Assembly: GCA_964472905.1 (NCBI GenBank)
Contig: CAYYMI010000030.1
Location: 1 to 31,928, forward strand
Reading direction: 5' to 3'
DNA length: 31,928 nucleotides
Source: Hellea sp964472905
GTDB taxonomy: Bacteria; Pseudomonadota; Alphaproteobacteria; Caulobacterales; Maricaulaceae
Shown: in pieces, positions 1 to 7,667 of the stretch
Numbering within the stretch: the stretch's first letter is position 1
Layout of the letters: the number at the start of each line of letters is the position of its first letter
Made by a program: the position numbers and the translations under genes
The notes under the pieces: generated by a model
Database searches by the model: none
The model's input: the letters and a program-made list of their open reading frames with translations, nothing else
What the model was told of the DNA's origin: nothing

Positions 1-22
1 CACCTATACCTGAAACCTTACA

Positions 23-736
23 TCAAAATGGTACATAAAAAAGGGGCTGGACACGATTACCATTTAAAATAACCTGAGATTCTGTTTCATGCACGAAGCT
101 ATTGCCCGATGAAATGCGGATGGCTTCATAGGTTGTATTCATATCTAGGCCCTCTGCCTGACACGTTGTCAGTGCTTCTGTGACCGCGACCAGGTGCGCC
201 GTCGCTAGATAATTTGTAACGACTTTCAGTTTGGACGCTGTGCCTAAATCTCCTGTATGTAAAATACGGCGTCCCATAGAGGTAAGCACGGGAAGGACTG
301 CTTCAAAAGCTTCGCGTGAACATCCAGCAAAGATAGCAATATTACCTGTATCGGCGCGGTGACACCCCCCAGATACGGGGCAGTCGACAAACATGCCGTC
401 TTTCGCTTCCACGAGCTGGCTTAACCTAGCAATCTCAGAGGAGTCCGTCGTGCTCATTTCCAGCCAGATTTGACCCGCTTTCATGCCCTCTAAAAACCCG
501 TCCTCACCTTCTGCTACGGCCGCAGAGGCAGCTGGTGAGGGCAAACATGTAATGAGAACGTCAACTTTGGAAATCAAGTCGAGCGGAGAGCTCGCCGCGC
601 TTGCGCCGCGATCAACAAAGCTCTGAACTTTTTCAGAATTCAAATCTAATACCGTAACGTCTTGTTGGTTTCGAACAAGACTTCCCGCCAGCTTAGCGCC
701 GACATTCCCAAGTCCAATAAAACCAATTTTTTTCAT
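23..736 (-). CDS. NAD(P)-dependent beta-hydroxyacid dehydrogenase, C-terminally truncated
   Basis: This is a member of the 3-hydroxyisobutyrate / 6-phosphogluconate dehydrogenase superfamily, cytosolic NAD(P)-linked oxidoreductases of short hydroxyacids; the substrate cannot be told. A Rossmann motif GLGNVG lies at residues 8-13, the substrate-binding signature DCPVSGG at about 118-124, and the catalytic Lys171 with Asn175 in KVVTN. The all-helical C-terminal domain starts normally but ends at residue 237 at a TGA at 23-25. Family members usually have about 290-300 residues, so roughly 55 are missing. Past the TGA the same frame stays open to the window edge, so this could be a nonsense mutation, a frameshift or a true short form. 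The start ATG at 734-736 has a GGAAATGGC-like stretch upstream. It is divergent from the dnaE unit. Confidence 0.75.
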   Translation of the reverse strand: MKKIGFIGLGNVGAKLAGSLVRNQQDVTVLDLNSEKVQSFVDRGASAASSPLDLISKVDVLITCLPSPAASAAVAEGEDGFLEGMKAGQIWLEMSTTDSSEIARLSQLVEAKDGMFVDCPVSGGCHRADTGNIAIFAGCSREAFEAVLPVLTSMGRRILHTGDLGTASKLKVVTNYLATAHLVAVTEALTTCQAEGLDMNTTYEAIRISSGNSFVHETESQVILNGNRVQPLFYVPF

Positions 737-936
737 GCCATTTCCATAATTATGCCCTTACGAAATGCGAGGTATATACTTACTTAGTGGAATTAGACTA
801 TCAGTACAGGCAAAGACGACATTATCTCAAATTGCTATATTTATTATCAAATTGGAAGAGCTATGATTCCAAATTTATAAAAGAGAGTTTCGGTCTATAA
901 CAGGCTATCATTCTAGCATTTGGATAAGTTTTAAAG

Positions 937-965
937 TTGACAAAAGTTCACTATTAATATAGAAC
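937..965 (+). promoter_or_regulatory. Sigma70-type promoter of the micropeptide-dnaE unit
   Basis: A perfect -35 hexamer TTGACA (937-942) is followed by a 17-base spacer and a -10-like TAGAAC (960-965). The same pair, TTGACA and TAGAAC with a 16-base spacer, occurs at the lexA promoter in this window, which supports the reading. Transcription would start near 972, about 33 bases before the small ORF. Confidence 0.6.
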
Positions 966-976
966 ATAACATGAAC
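962..976. promoter_or_regulatory. LexA operator (SOS box) upstream of micropeptide-dnaE
   Basis: The sequence reads GAAC (962-965), seven bases, GAAC (973-976). This is the reverse complement of GTTC-N7-GTTC, the direct-repeat LexA box described for Alphaproteobacteria. It overlaps the putative -10 and start site, the expected position for repression. A second perfect copy sits in the lexA promoter of this window, so the regulator and box type match. Confidence 0.75.
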
Positions 977-1004
977 ATGCAAATATTAATTGAGGATAAG
1001 CCCT

Positions 1005-1097
1005 ATGAAGCAGGTTGTTATAGATATTAGTGCGGCTATGGTTATGACTGGATTCGTGGTTGTCGCGACTATGTGGATGATGGTTATTGGTGGCTAA
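1005..1097 (+). CDS. 30-residue single-span membrane micropeptide, SidA-like candidate
   Basis: A 30-codon ORF runs from ATG (1005) to TAA (1095-1097), with a GAGG ribosome-binding site at 992-995, nine bases upstream. After Lys2 and Asp7 it is almost wholly hydrophobic (Val, Met, Ala, Ile, Gly), enough for one membrane span at about residues 8-28. It sits directly under a LexA box and 27 bases ahead of dnaE. In Caulobacter crescentus, SidA is a 29-residue inner-membrane peptide induced by the SOS response that blocks division by acting on FtsW/FtsN. Size, topology and LexA control match, but I have not compared sequences, so the functional link is inference. It could also be a leader peptide for dnaE. 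Confidence 0.55.
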   Translation: MKQVVIDISAAMVMTGFVVVATMWMMVIGG

Positions 1098-1124
1098 GCT
1101 ATCAATTCAAATATGAGGTAAAAT

Positions 1125-4100
1125 GTGGCCAGAGCGCCGGTTTTTGTACATTTAAGATCTCGCTCGCCATACTCTATTTTAGAGGGCGCGCTACATATGA
1201 AGCCTACCGCCGCGCGGGTACGTGAAATGCGTATGCCGGCATTAGCAATTACAGATACAAATAATATGTGTGGAGCCTTGGAGTTCTCCGATACACTTGT
1301 TGGCTTAGGTATTCAGCCCATTATTGGATTAACGCTCAGCCTCGATTTGGAGATTGATGACCAACCAGGGCAGCTTCGTAAGGACCCTGACGGGACAGTT
1401 GCGCTACTCGCGCAAAATGAGAGCGGCTATGAAAACTTAATGGAGCTTTCAAGCGCGGCTTATCTTGAAGTAGACGCGACAGATTTGCCTCATGTGAAAT
1501 CTAGCAGGCTTGTAGGACATACCGACGGCATTATAGCGCTGACAGGCGGGCCTGATGGAGCGCTTAACCGCCTTATTTGTCAAGGTAGGTTAGGTGAGGC
1601 GGAAGCGTGGCTTGATAATCTCTCTAAACTCTTTCCCAAACGTCTTTATATTGAACTTCAGAGGCATCATTTACCCCATGAAATTAAAGCTGAGAAAATT
1701 CTCATTGAATGGGCCTATGCTAAAAACTTACCTTTAGTGGCTACAAATGAACCCTATTTTATTGATCCAGATATTCATCAAGCTCACGACGCTTTACTGG
1801 CCATAAATGAAGGGTCTTATATCCTCGAAAAAGATCGCCGACAGGTTACGCGTGAACATTACTTGAAATCATCGGAAGAAATGGTGGAGTTATTTAAAGA
1901 CCTGCCTGAAGCTGTTGAAAATACAATAGAAATTTCAATGCGGTGCGCATATAAATCTAAAAAACGAGACCCTATTTTACCTAATTTCGGAGATGGGTCT
2001 CTCAGTGAAGGCGATATGCTTGCCCAGCAAGCGCGTGATGGCCTTCAGGCGCGACTTGAAAAGATAGAGCTTTCAGCGACGAAAGAGGCTTATTATGAAC
2101 GTCTTGAATTTGAAATCAATATTATCCGCCAAATGGGATTTCCTGGTTACTTTTTAATCGTTTCCGATTTTATAAAATGGGCCAAACAGGAAGGCATACC
2201 TGTTGGGCCTGGTCGCGGATCAGGGGCAGGCTCTGTTGTGGCGTGGGCGCTTTTAATTACAGATTTAGATCCCTTGAAATATGGGTTGCTATTCGAACGA
2301 TTTTTGAATCCGGAACGTGTCTCTATGCCGGATTTCGATATTGATTTTTGTCAAGAACGACGCGGTGAAGTGATCAAATATGTGCAGCAAAAATATGGTG
2401 AAGACCAAGTCGCTCATATTATCACATTTGGGACTCTGCAACCCCGCGCGGTTGTTCGTGACGTTGGCCGCGTGATGCAAATGCCGTTACGTCAAGTCGA
2501 CCGTTTGGCCAAGCTTGTGCCGTCTAATCCTGCCAATCCTTGCACATTAGGCGAAGCGATTAAGATGGAGAAGGGGTTGCGAGACGCGCGTGATGAGGAC
2601 CCTGCTGTGGCGAAACTCCTATCAACGGGGCTACAGCTTGAGGGATTATACAGAAATGCGGGCACTCATGCAGCGGGTGTTGTGATTGGGGACAGGCCCT
2701 TAACGCAACTTATCCCGCTTTACCGCGATCCGCGCTCGGATATCCCAGCCACACAATTTACAATGAAATGGGCCGAAAAAGCGGGTCTCGTTAAATTCGA
2801 CTTCTTGGGACTAAAAACTCTTACCGTCATTGACCGCTGTCTGAAGTACCTCAAAAAACAAGGCGTCGATCTTGATATAGACGCGGTGAGTACCAATACG
2901 CCCGAAGCTTATAAACCTTTGGAAGAAGGACTATCTGCGGGGGTGTTTCAGCTTGAAAGTTCAGGCATGAGGGATGTGCTGCGTAAAATGGCGCCCGATA
3001 GTATTGAAGAATTAACGGCTTTGATTTCTCTCTACCGCCCTGGTCCGATGAAAAACATTCCGATGTATATCGACCGTAAATATGGGCGCGCCGAGATCGA
3101 ATATCCGCATGAAAGCCTCAAGGAAATCCTTGAAGAAACTTATGGCGTTATAATCTATCAGGAACAGGTGATGCAAATCGCGCAAGTGCTCTCTGGTTAT
3201 TCGTTAGGAGAAGCTGATCTCTTACGCAGAGCTATGGGTAAGAAGGATCAGGCCGAAATGGATAAGCAGCGCTCGCGCTTTGTAGAAGGCGCGAAAAGCC
3301 GCATGAATGTTGATGAGAGGCTTTCCAACTCTATTTTTGATCTCGTCAATGAATTTGCGGGTTATGGGTTTAATAAATCACATGCTGCCGCTTATGCGAT
3401 GATTTCCTTCCAGACAGCTTATCTTAAGGCCTTACATCCTACAGAATTTATCGCCGCAATAATGTCACTGGATATTACTAATGTTGATAAACTCGCACAG
3501 TTTTTCCAAGAATCCAAACGGATGGAACTTGAAATCATGCCACCTTGCGTCAATCGATCTATGGCCGATTTCGATGTTGATAATGGCAAAGTGCTTTATG
3601 CTCTGGGCGCGCTTAAAAATGTTGGACTCGAAGCCATGCGTTATGTTGTACAGGTGCGCGAAGAGAGCGGTCCGTTTACAGATCTCTTTGATTTTGCCCG
3701 CCGCGTTGATACGCGCGTGGTTAATAAGCGCGCCTTTGAAAACCTCGCTAGAGGCGGAGCTTTTGATTGCTTAGAGCCTAACCGCGCTAAAGCTTTAGCC
3801 GCGGCTACGACCTTGCAATCCATAGGTTCACGGGCGGCGCAGGAAAAAGAATCATCCCAAAATAACCTCTTTGGCGATGCTATGGAGACGATGGCAGAGC
3901 CTGAACTGCCTAATCCCGTGCCTTGGAGCAATGTTGAGCAGCTTGATCATGAACTTGGCGCAATCGGATTTTATCTTGGCGGGCACCCGCTTGAAACCTA
4001 TTTACCTGTTTTGGAACGTAAAAAAGCGGTTATGGCCGCCGATATTGAAGAGCGTTATAAAATGGGCGCGCGGACGATACGTTTGGCAGGTGTTGTTCGA

Positions 4101-4580
4101 AAACGTCAAGAACGCATGAGTAAGCGGGGTAAACGATTTGCTTTTGTGAATATTTCTGATCCGACAGGAGATTTTGAGGTTTTATTCGGTGAAGAGCTTT
4201 TAGGCGCTAATCGCTCGATATTAGAGGCGGGAGCTCTGGTAGAGCTAACGGCAAAGGTCGAAGACCGCGAGGGAGAAATTCGTCTCTTTGCAAACTCTAT
4301 TACATCACTGGAGCTCACAGGTGAGGCGTCAGTCATTAAAGGCCTGCAAATCAGGCTTAGAAGCGCAAGCATAGAAACTCTGGATGAGCTTGAAAAAACG
4401 CTCATAGAGCTGAAGAAGGCGCCTGCAAAAACAATGGGTTATGTTGAGATATTAGCACCTTTGGGGATTGAACGAGAAGGGCATTGGCGATTGCCAGGTA
4501 AATTCGGTATCGATCCTGCTATTCAAAAAGCTATAAAGGCAAATAGAACGGTTGAATTAATAACTGAAATAGCCGCTTAA
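1125..4580 (+). CDS. dnaE: DNA polymerase III alpha subunit (replicative)
   Basis: This is the catalytic subunit of the replicative polymerase. Its 1151 residues match the usual DnaE1 length. It begins with a PHP domain (HLRSRSPYSILEGAL near residues 9-23, ITDTNNM near 43), then the C-family polymerase palm with PGRGSGAGS near 362 and the catalytic aspartates in PDFDIDF (Asp403, Asp405) plus Asp559 in FDFLGLKT. A helix-hairpin-helix/little-finger region and an OB-fold near 985-1060 (RLAGVVRKRQERMSKRGKRF) follow. Translation starts at GTG 1125, six bases after GAGG (1115-1118); the overlapping ATG at 1123 is out of frame. With only 27 bases between the micropeptide and this gene, dnaE probably shares the LexA-type promoter. 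That would make the replicative polymerase SOS-responsive, unless an unseen promoter also serves it. Confidence 0.96.
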   Translation: MARAPVFVHLRSRSPYSILEGALHMKPTAARVREMRMPALAITDTNNMCGALEFSDTLVGLGIQPIIGLTLSLDLEIDDQPGQLRKDPDGTVALLAQNESGYENLMELSSAAYLEVDATDLPHVKSSRLVGHTDGIIALTGGPDGALNRLICQGRLGEAEAWLDNLSKLFPKRLYIELQRHHLPHEIKAEKILIEWAYAKNLPLVATNEPYFIDPDIHQAHDALLAINEGSYILEKDRRQVTREHYLKSSEEMVELFKDLPEAVENTIEISMRCAYKSKKRDPILPNFGDGSLSEGDMLAQQARDGLQARLEKIELSATKEAYYERLEFEINIIRQMGFPGYFLIVSDFIKWAKQEGIPVGPGRGSGAGSVVAWALLITDLDPLKYGLLFERFLNPERVSMPDFDIDFCQERRGEVIKYVQQKYGEDQVAHIITFGTLQPRAVVRDVGRVMQMPLRQVDRLAKLVPSNPANPCTLGEAIKMEKGLRDARDEDPAVAKLLSTGLQLEGLYRNAGTHAAGVVIGDRPLTQLIPLYRDPRSDIPATQFTMKWAEKAGLVKFDFLGLKTLTVIDRCLKYLKKQGVDLDIDAVSTNTPEAYKPLEEGLSAGVFQLESSGMRDVLRKMAPDSIEELTALISLYRPGPMKNIPMYIDRKYGRAEIEYPHESLKEILEETYGVIIYQEQVMQIAQVLSGYSLGEADLLRRAMGKKDQAEMDKQRSRFVEGAKSRMNVDERLSNSIFDLVNEFAGYGFNKSHAAAYAMISFQTAYLKALHPTEFIAAIMSLDITNVDKLAQFFQESKRMELEIMPPCVNRSMADFDVDNGKVLYALGALKNVGLEAMRYVVQVREESGPFTDLFDFARRVDTRVVNKRAFENLARGGAFDCLEPNRAKALAAATTLQSIGSRAAQEKESSQNNLFGDAMETMAEPELPNPVPWSNVEQLDHELGAIGFYLGGHPLETYLPVLERKKAVMAADIEERYKMGARTIRLAGVVRKRQERMSKRGKRFAFVNISDPTGDFEVLFGEELLGANRSILEAGALVELTAKVEDREGEIRLFANSITSLELTGEASVIKGLQIRLRSASIETLDELEKTLIELKKAPAKTMGYVEILAPLGIEREGHWRLPGKFGIDPAIQKAIKANRTVELITEIAA

Positions 4581-4646
4581 CTAAGCTCAATCCCAATTGA
4601 AATTTCATTTATTTTAAAACTCAGAGAAATGAAGTGCAGATTTTTC

Positions 4647-5048
4647 TTACTTCTTGTTATCTCGTTGTTTTTGTTCGATCAATGACAGGTATTTTATGGC
4701 TTCTTTATCTAATCCATCAGCCCTTAGAACGGCTTTAAATGCGTATTCGGCTTTGCCAAAATTTCCTTTTTCATATTGAGAAACCCCAACCCTGTAATAA
4801 TGGCTTGCTGTTTTACTTCCATTTAAAATTCTAGGCCTATTTCCTAGGCTGCTAACGTTAGCGTTCCCATGTGAACTATCTATGGAAATATTATTTGCGA
4901 TGGGATTAGAACGTAACGATACATTACTAAAATTCACGTTGTATGATTGTCCATTATTATAAGTATTGGCCATACTAATTGAAGGACTGTTCAGTGCGGT
5001 AATAATGCCAACGGTTGCAACTAAGATGAATTTACGAGTGATTAGCAT
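4647..5048 (-). CDS. Secreted small TPR-like protein of unknown function
   Basis: This protein of 133 residues has an N-terminal signal peptide: basic start MLITRK, a hydrophobic core, and likely cleavage after SISMA at about residue 28. An Asn/Ser-rich, low-complexity middle (about 29-78) follows. The C-terminus at about 82-125 resembles one tetratricopeptide repeat (ASHYYRVGVSQYEKGNFGKA and the helix after it), and the tail is charged. It probably works in the periplasm as a protein-binding module, but I do not recognise a named family. A good ribosome-binding site (AAGGAAAAG) lies just upstream of the ATG. It stands alone between dnaE and rpsB, convergent with dnaE. Confidence 0.7.
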   Translation of the reverse strand: MLITRKFILVATVGIITALNSPSISMANTYNNGQSYNVNFSNVSLRSNPIANNISIDSSHGNANVSSLGNRPRILNGSKTASHYYRVGVSQYEKGNFGKAEYAFKAVLRADGLDKEAIKYLSLIEQKQRDNKK

Positions 5049-5068
5049 AACTTTTCCTTTTGAAGCTC

Positions 5069-5080
5069 ATGATATATCAT
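5069..5080. promoter_or_regulatory. 12-bp perfect palindrome upstream of the TPR-like gene
   Basis: ATGATATATCAT is its own reverse complement. It lies 21 bases upstream of the minus-strand start codon and overlaps a TATGAT sequence (minus strand, 5082-5077) that could be a -10 box. It may be a dimeric-repressor site, or chance in AT-rich DNA. Confidence 0.25.
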
Positions 5081-5155
5081 AACACAACTTAAGCTATTTT
5101 CATAGATTTAAGTGAAATTCAGAGATCAATTATTTGTTATCCTGCTTTAAACCCC

Positions 5156-5183
5156 TTGCATTCCATGTCATCCACGCTATACG
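5156..5183 (+). promoter_or_regulatory. Probable rpsB promoter
   Basis: TTGCAT (5156-5161) and TATACG (5178-5183) are separated by 16 bases. This fits the alphaproteobacterial housekeeping promoter pattern. The start site would be near 5190, giving a 5' untranslated leader of about 115 bases ahead of rpsB. Confidence 0.5.
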
Positions 5184-5195
5184 GCGCGCTTAATT

Positions 5196-5294
5196 CGCAC
5201 ACAGGTGCGGGTGTCTAGCATATAGCTTTTCATCCATTCCGGTGGGAACGGTCATAAAGCCGCTCTCCACACCCTGTGTCTGGCCAACCGGAAT
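5196..5294 (+). promoter_or_regulatory. Structured mRNA leader ahead of rpsB
   Basis: Three stems can be drawn. CGCAC/GTGCG (5196-5200 with 5205-5209) closes a four-base loop. ATTCCGGT (5236-5243) pairs perfectly with ACCGGAAT (5287-5294) and encloses 43 bases. Inside that, ACAC/GTGT (5269-5272 with 5276-5279) forms a small hairpin. The long stem ends immediately before the ribosome-binding site AAGGAG (5295-5300), so its folding could control access to it. Ribosomal protein operons are often autoregulated through such leaders. That S2 is the ligand here is inference. Confidence 0.55.
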
Positions 5295-5306
5295 AAGGAG
5301 ATATCC

Positions 5307-6563
5307 ATGGCTTTACCTGAATTTTCAATGCGGCAACTGCTCGAAGCTGGTGTGCATTTTGGTCACCAGACGCATCGCTGGAACCCAAAAATGGCGCCTT
5401 ATATATTTGGCGCGCGTTCAAACATTCACATTATGGATCTATCCCAGACAGTTCCACTTCTGCACCAAGCGCTTGTTAAAGTCCGTGAAGTGGCTTCCAA
5501 AGGTGGCCGTATTCTCTTCGTCGGGACCAAACGCGCTGCGTCAGAGCCAATTGCGACAGCGGCGTCACGCTGCGCACAATATTATGTTAATCACCGCTGG
5601 TTAGGCGGGATGTTGACGAATTGGCAGACAATTTCAGGGTCTATTTCGCGTCTGCGTGAATTAGAAGCGAAACTTGGAGATGGTAGCGAAGATACTGGCC
5701 TAACGAAAAAAGAAAATTTGAAGCTAACCCGCGAGCTTGAAAAGCTCGACAAAGCACTTGGCGGCATTAAAGATATGGGCGGTAAGCCTGATCTCATGTT
5801 CGTGATTGACACGAATAAAGAAGGTATAGCCATTAAAGAAGCGCGCCGTCTTGGTATTCCTGTTGTGGCTATCCTTGATACAAATTGTGACCCAGCCTCG
5901 GCTGACCTGCCTATCCCAGGCAATGATGATGCCGCTCGCGCGATCCAACTTTATTGTGATTTGATAGCCGATGCTGTTCTTGATGGCATGACTGAGGCAC
6001 AGGCTAATGTCGGTGTGGATCTAGGTGCTGCCGAAAACCCAATGGAAATGGCCATGGCTGCAAAAGCCGAACCGGCGCCAGCCCCTGCGGCGGAACCCGC
6101 GCCGGCTGTTGAAGTTGCAGCCCCCGCTGCCGAAGCCGTAACACCTGTTGTTGAAGCTGCGCCTGTTGTCGAAGCGGCTCCAGAACCAGAACCTGTTGAG
6201 GCCGCGCCAGAACCAGCTGCAGAGGCCGCCCCAGCGAAGGCTTCTGAAGAAGAATCTGAGTATTTGCGCGTAACCCGTGAATATGATGCGGATGTTGATC
6301 CTGCTATTGTTACCAAGATAGAGAAACACCTTGGTGCGTCTTTAAAGAACAGAGACAGTAAATATGTGGCTTGTTCAGATGAGACTGAACTTGAGACGAT
6401 TGTCAAAGGCTTCATGAAGAAGAAAATGGGCATTGAAGACAAAGAGGCCGCTATGGAAAAGGTCAAAGCAGTTTGTACAACTATGAAACCAACGCGTATG
6501 AAAAACCGCGTCACCTTCTATTACTTGCTCGCAAAAACTGAAGGCAAATTGGGTGAGTTCTAG
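5307..6563 (+). CDS. rpsB: Ribosomal protein S2 fused to a C-terminal DUF2853 domain
   Basis: Residues 1 to about 250 are a complete bacterial S2 of the small ribosomal subunit (EAGVHFGHQTHRWNPKM near 13-29, RWLGGMLTNW near 97-106, DTNKEGIAIKEA, AILDTNCDP). A low-complexity Ala/Pro/Glu/Val linker spans about 252-314. Residues 316-418 then match DUF2853, a roughly 100-residue stand-alone domain of unknown function found in Proteobacteria and Bacteroidetes: VDPAIVTKIEKHLGASLKN, YVACSDETELETIVKGFMKK, and VTFYYLLAK near the end. At 418 residues it is far longer than the usual 240-270. The frame is open throughout, so it is one polypeptide. The start is fixed by AAGGAG at 5295-5300. It heads the rpsB-tsf-pyrH-frr series. 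Confidence 0.93.
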   Translation: MALPEFSMRQLLEAGVHFGHQTHRWNPKMAPYIFGARSNIHIMDLSQTVPLLHQALVKVREVASKGGRILFVGTKRAASEPIATAASRCAQYYVNHRWLGGMLTNWQTISGSISRLRELEAKLGDGSEDTGLTKKENLKLTRELEKLDKALGGIKDMGGKPDLMFVIDTNKEGIAIKEARRLGIPVVAILDTNCDPASADLPIPGNDDAARAIQLYCDLIADAVLDGMTEAQANVGVDLGAAENPMEMAMAAKAEPAPAPAAEPAPAVEVAAPAAEAVTPVVEAAPVVEAAPEPEPVEAAPEPAAEAAPAKASEEESEYLRVTREYDADVDPAIVTKIEKHLGASLKNRDSKYVACSDETELETIVKGFMKKKMGIEDKEAAMEKVKAVCTTMKPTRMKNRVTFYYLLAKTEGKLGEF

Positions 6564-6643
6564 AACTTAAAGCCCCTTTAAATTCAATTCTGGCTCCCTA
6601 AATGGGGGTCAACATTTTCTAACTTTACTCCAAGGAGAGTATT

Positions 6644-7567
6644 ATGGCTCAGATTACAGCCGCATTAGTCAAAGAATTGCGTGATAAAACATCCGCAGGG
6701 ATGATGGATTGCAAAAAAGCACTTAACGAAACAGGTGGAGACTTGGAAGCTGCCGTTGATTGGCTTCGCACAAAAGGTATTGCAAAAGCTGATAAAAAGG
6801 CTGGCCGTATTGCGGCAGAGGGTCTTGTGGCCGTTGCGCTAGCACCTAACACTGGGGCTTTGGTTGAGATTAACTCTGAAACGGACTTTGTCGCGCGTAA
6901 TGATGGATTCCAAGCTGCTGTTGCCGAAATTGCCAATCTTGGCTTGGCAGTCAATAGCAATGAAGAATTAGCGGCTGCTACGACCGCATCAGGTGATAAT
7001 GTGACTGAGTTTTTGAAAAAACTGGTTGGTAAAATTGGTGAGAATATGAATTTCCGCCGTATGGCAAAGCTTACTGTGTCTGAAGGTGTTGTCGCGGGTT
7101 ATATCCACAACTCTGTTGCGGCGGGTATGGGTAAAATTGGCGTTCTTGTCGCGCTCGAAAGCTCAGGTGATAAAGCCAAGCTCGAAGACCTTGCGAAGAA
7201 AATTGCTATGCATGTTGCTGCGACAAGCCCATTGGCTCTGTCTGTTGATGACCTTGACCCTGCTGTTGTTCAAAAAGAACGCGATATGCTAAAAGCTGAA
7301 GCGCTAGAGTCCGGTAAGCCAGAAGCGATTGTTGATAAGATGGTTGAAGGCCGCATGACGAAGTTCTTCAAAGAGTCCGTTCTTATGACACAGGTTTTTG
7401 TTATGGACGGTGAGCGTTCAATTGCGAAAGTTATTGAAGATGAGGCTGCTGCCCTTGGAGCTGATGTCAAAATGACAGGCTATGTCCGTATGGGCCTCGG
7501 TGAAGGTATTGAAAAGAAAGAAGAAGACTTCGCGGCTGAAGTTGCCGCTGCTGTTGCAGGTTCTTAA
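6644..7567 (+). CDS. tsf: Translation elongation factor Ts
   Basis: EF-Ts is the nucleotide-exchange factor that recycles EF-Tu from GDP to GTP in the cytosol. The protein has 307 residues, normal for the family. It has an N-terminal UBA-like helical domain (residues 1-55, with the signature region LRDKTSAGMMDCKKAL) and the core with the conserved SETDFVARND near 79-88, which contacts EF-Tu. The ribosome-binding site AAGGAGAG lies just upstream of the ATG. It follows rpsB by 80 bases. That gap holds an imperfect hairpin (6592-6610, two G-U pairs) with no real U-run, so read-through from rpsB is likely. Confidence 0.97.
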   Translation: MAQITAALVKELRDKTSAGMMDCKKALNETGGDLEAAVDWLRTKGIAKADKKAGRIAAEGLVAVALAPNTGALVEINSETDFVARNDGFQAAVAEIANLGLAVNSNEELAAATTASGDNVTEFLKKLVGKIGENMNFRRMAKLTVSEGVVAGYIHNSVAAGMGKIGVLVALESSGDKAKLEDLAKKIAMHVAATSPLALSVDDLDPAVVQKERDMLKAEALESGKPEAIVDKMVEGRMTKFFKESVLMTQVFVMDGERSIAKVIEDEAAALGADVKMTGYVRMGLGEGIEKKEEDFAAEVAAAVAGS

Positions 7568-7667
7568 AGTAAAAATAAATTCACCTAACTGTGCCTAAAC
7601 ACTGGCGCAGGCGATTTGAATAAGTATTATCCCTTGAAGGTGCCGAGTCACAATCAGGGGATTTTTT

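Larger units (their letters stand above)
737..1004. other. Divergent intergenic region
   Basis: This stretch lies between the minus-strand dehydrogenase and the plus-strand micropeptide/dnaE unit. It is AT-rich. The only clear content is the promoter and LexA box near its right end (annotated separately) and a GAGG ribosome-binding site at 992-995. I saw no convincing ORF or terminator in 737-936. Confidence 0.6.

Noticed and set aside
4581..4646. Palindrome TGAAATTTCA followed by T-rich sequence after dnaE, considered as a terminator
   Set aside because: A ten-base AT palindrome leaves no room for a loop and would be too weak; no other stem was seen.
5951..6514. Long Ala/Ser/Gly-rich minus-strand ORF (187 codons) opposite the rpsB linker
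   Set aside because: It is a shadow of the GC-rich Ala/Pro/Glu linker on the coding strand; low complexity, no ribosome-binding site, and antisense to an essential gene.
6592..6610. Hairpin between rpsB and tsf considered as a terminator
   Set aside because: The stem depends on two G-U pairs and lacks a proper U-run; at most a partial attenuator.
7591..7611. Imperfect hairpin between tsf and pyrH
   Set aside because: Six weak pairs with an eight-base loop and no U-run; not convincing as a terminator.
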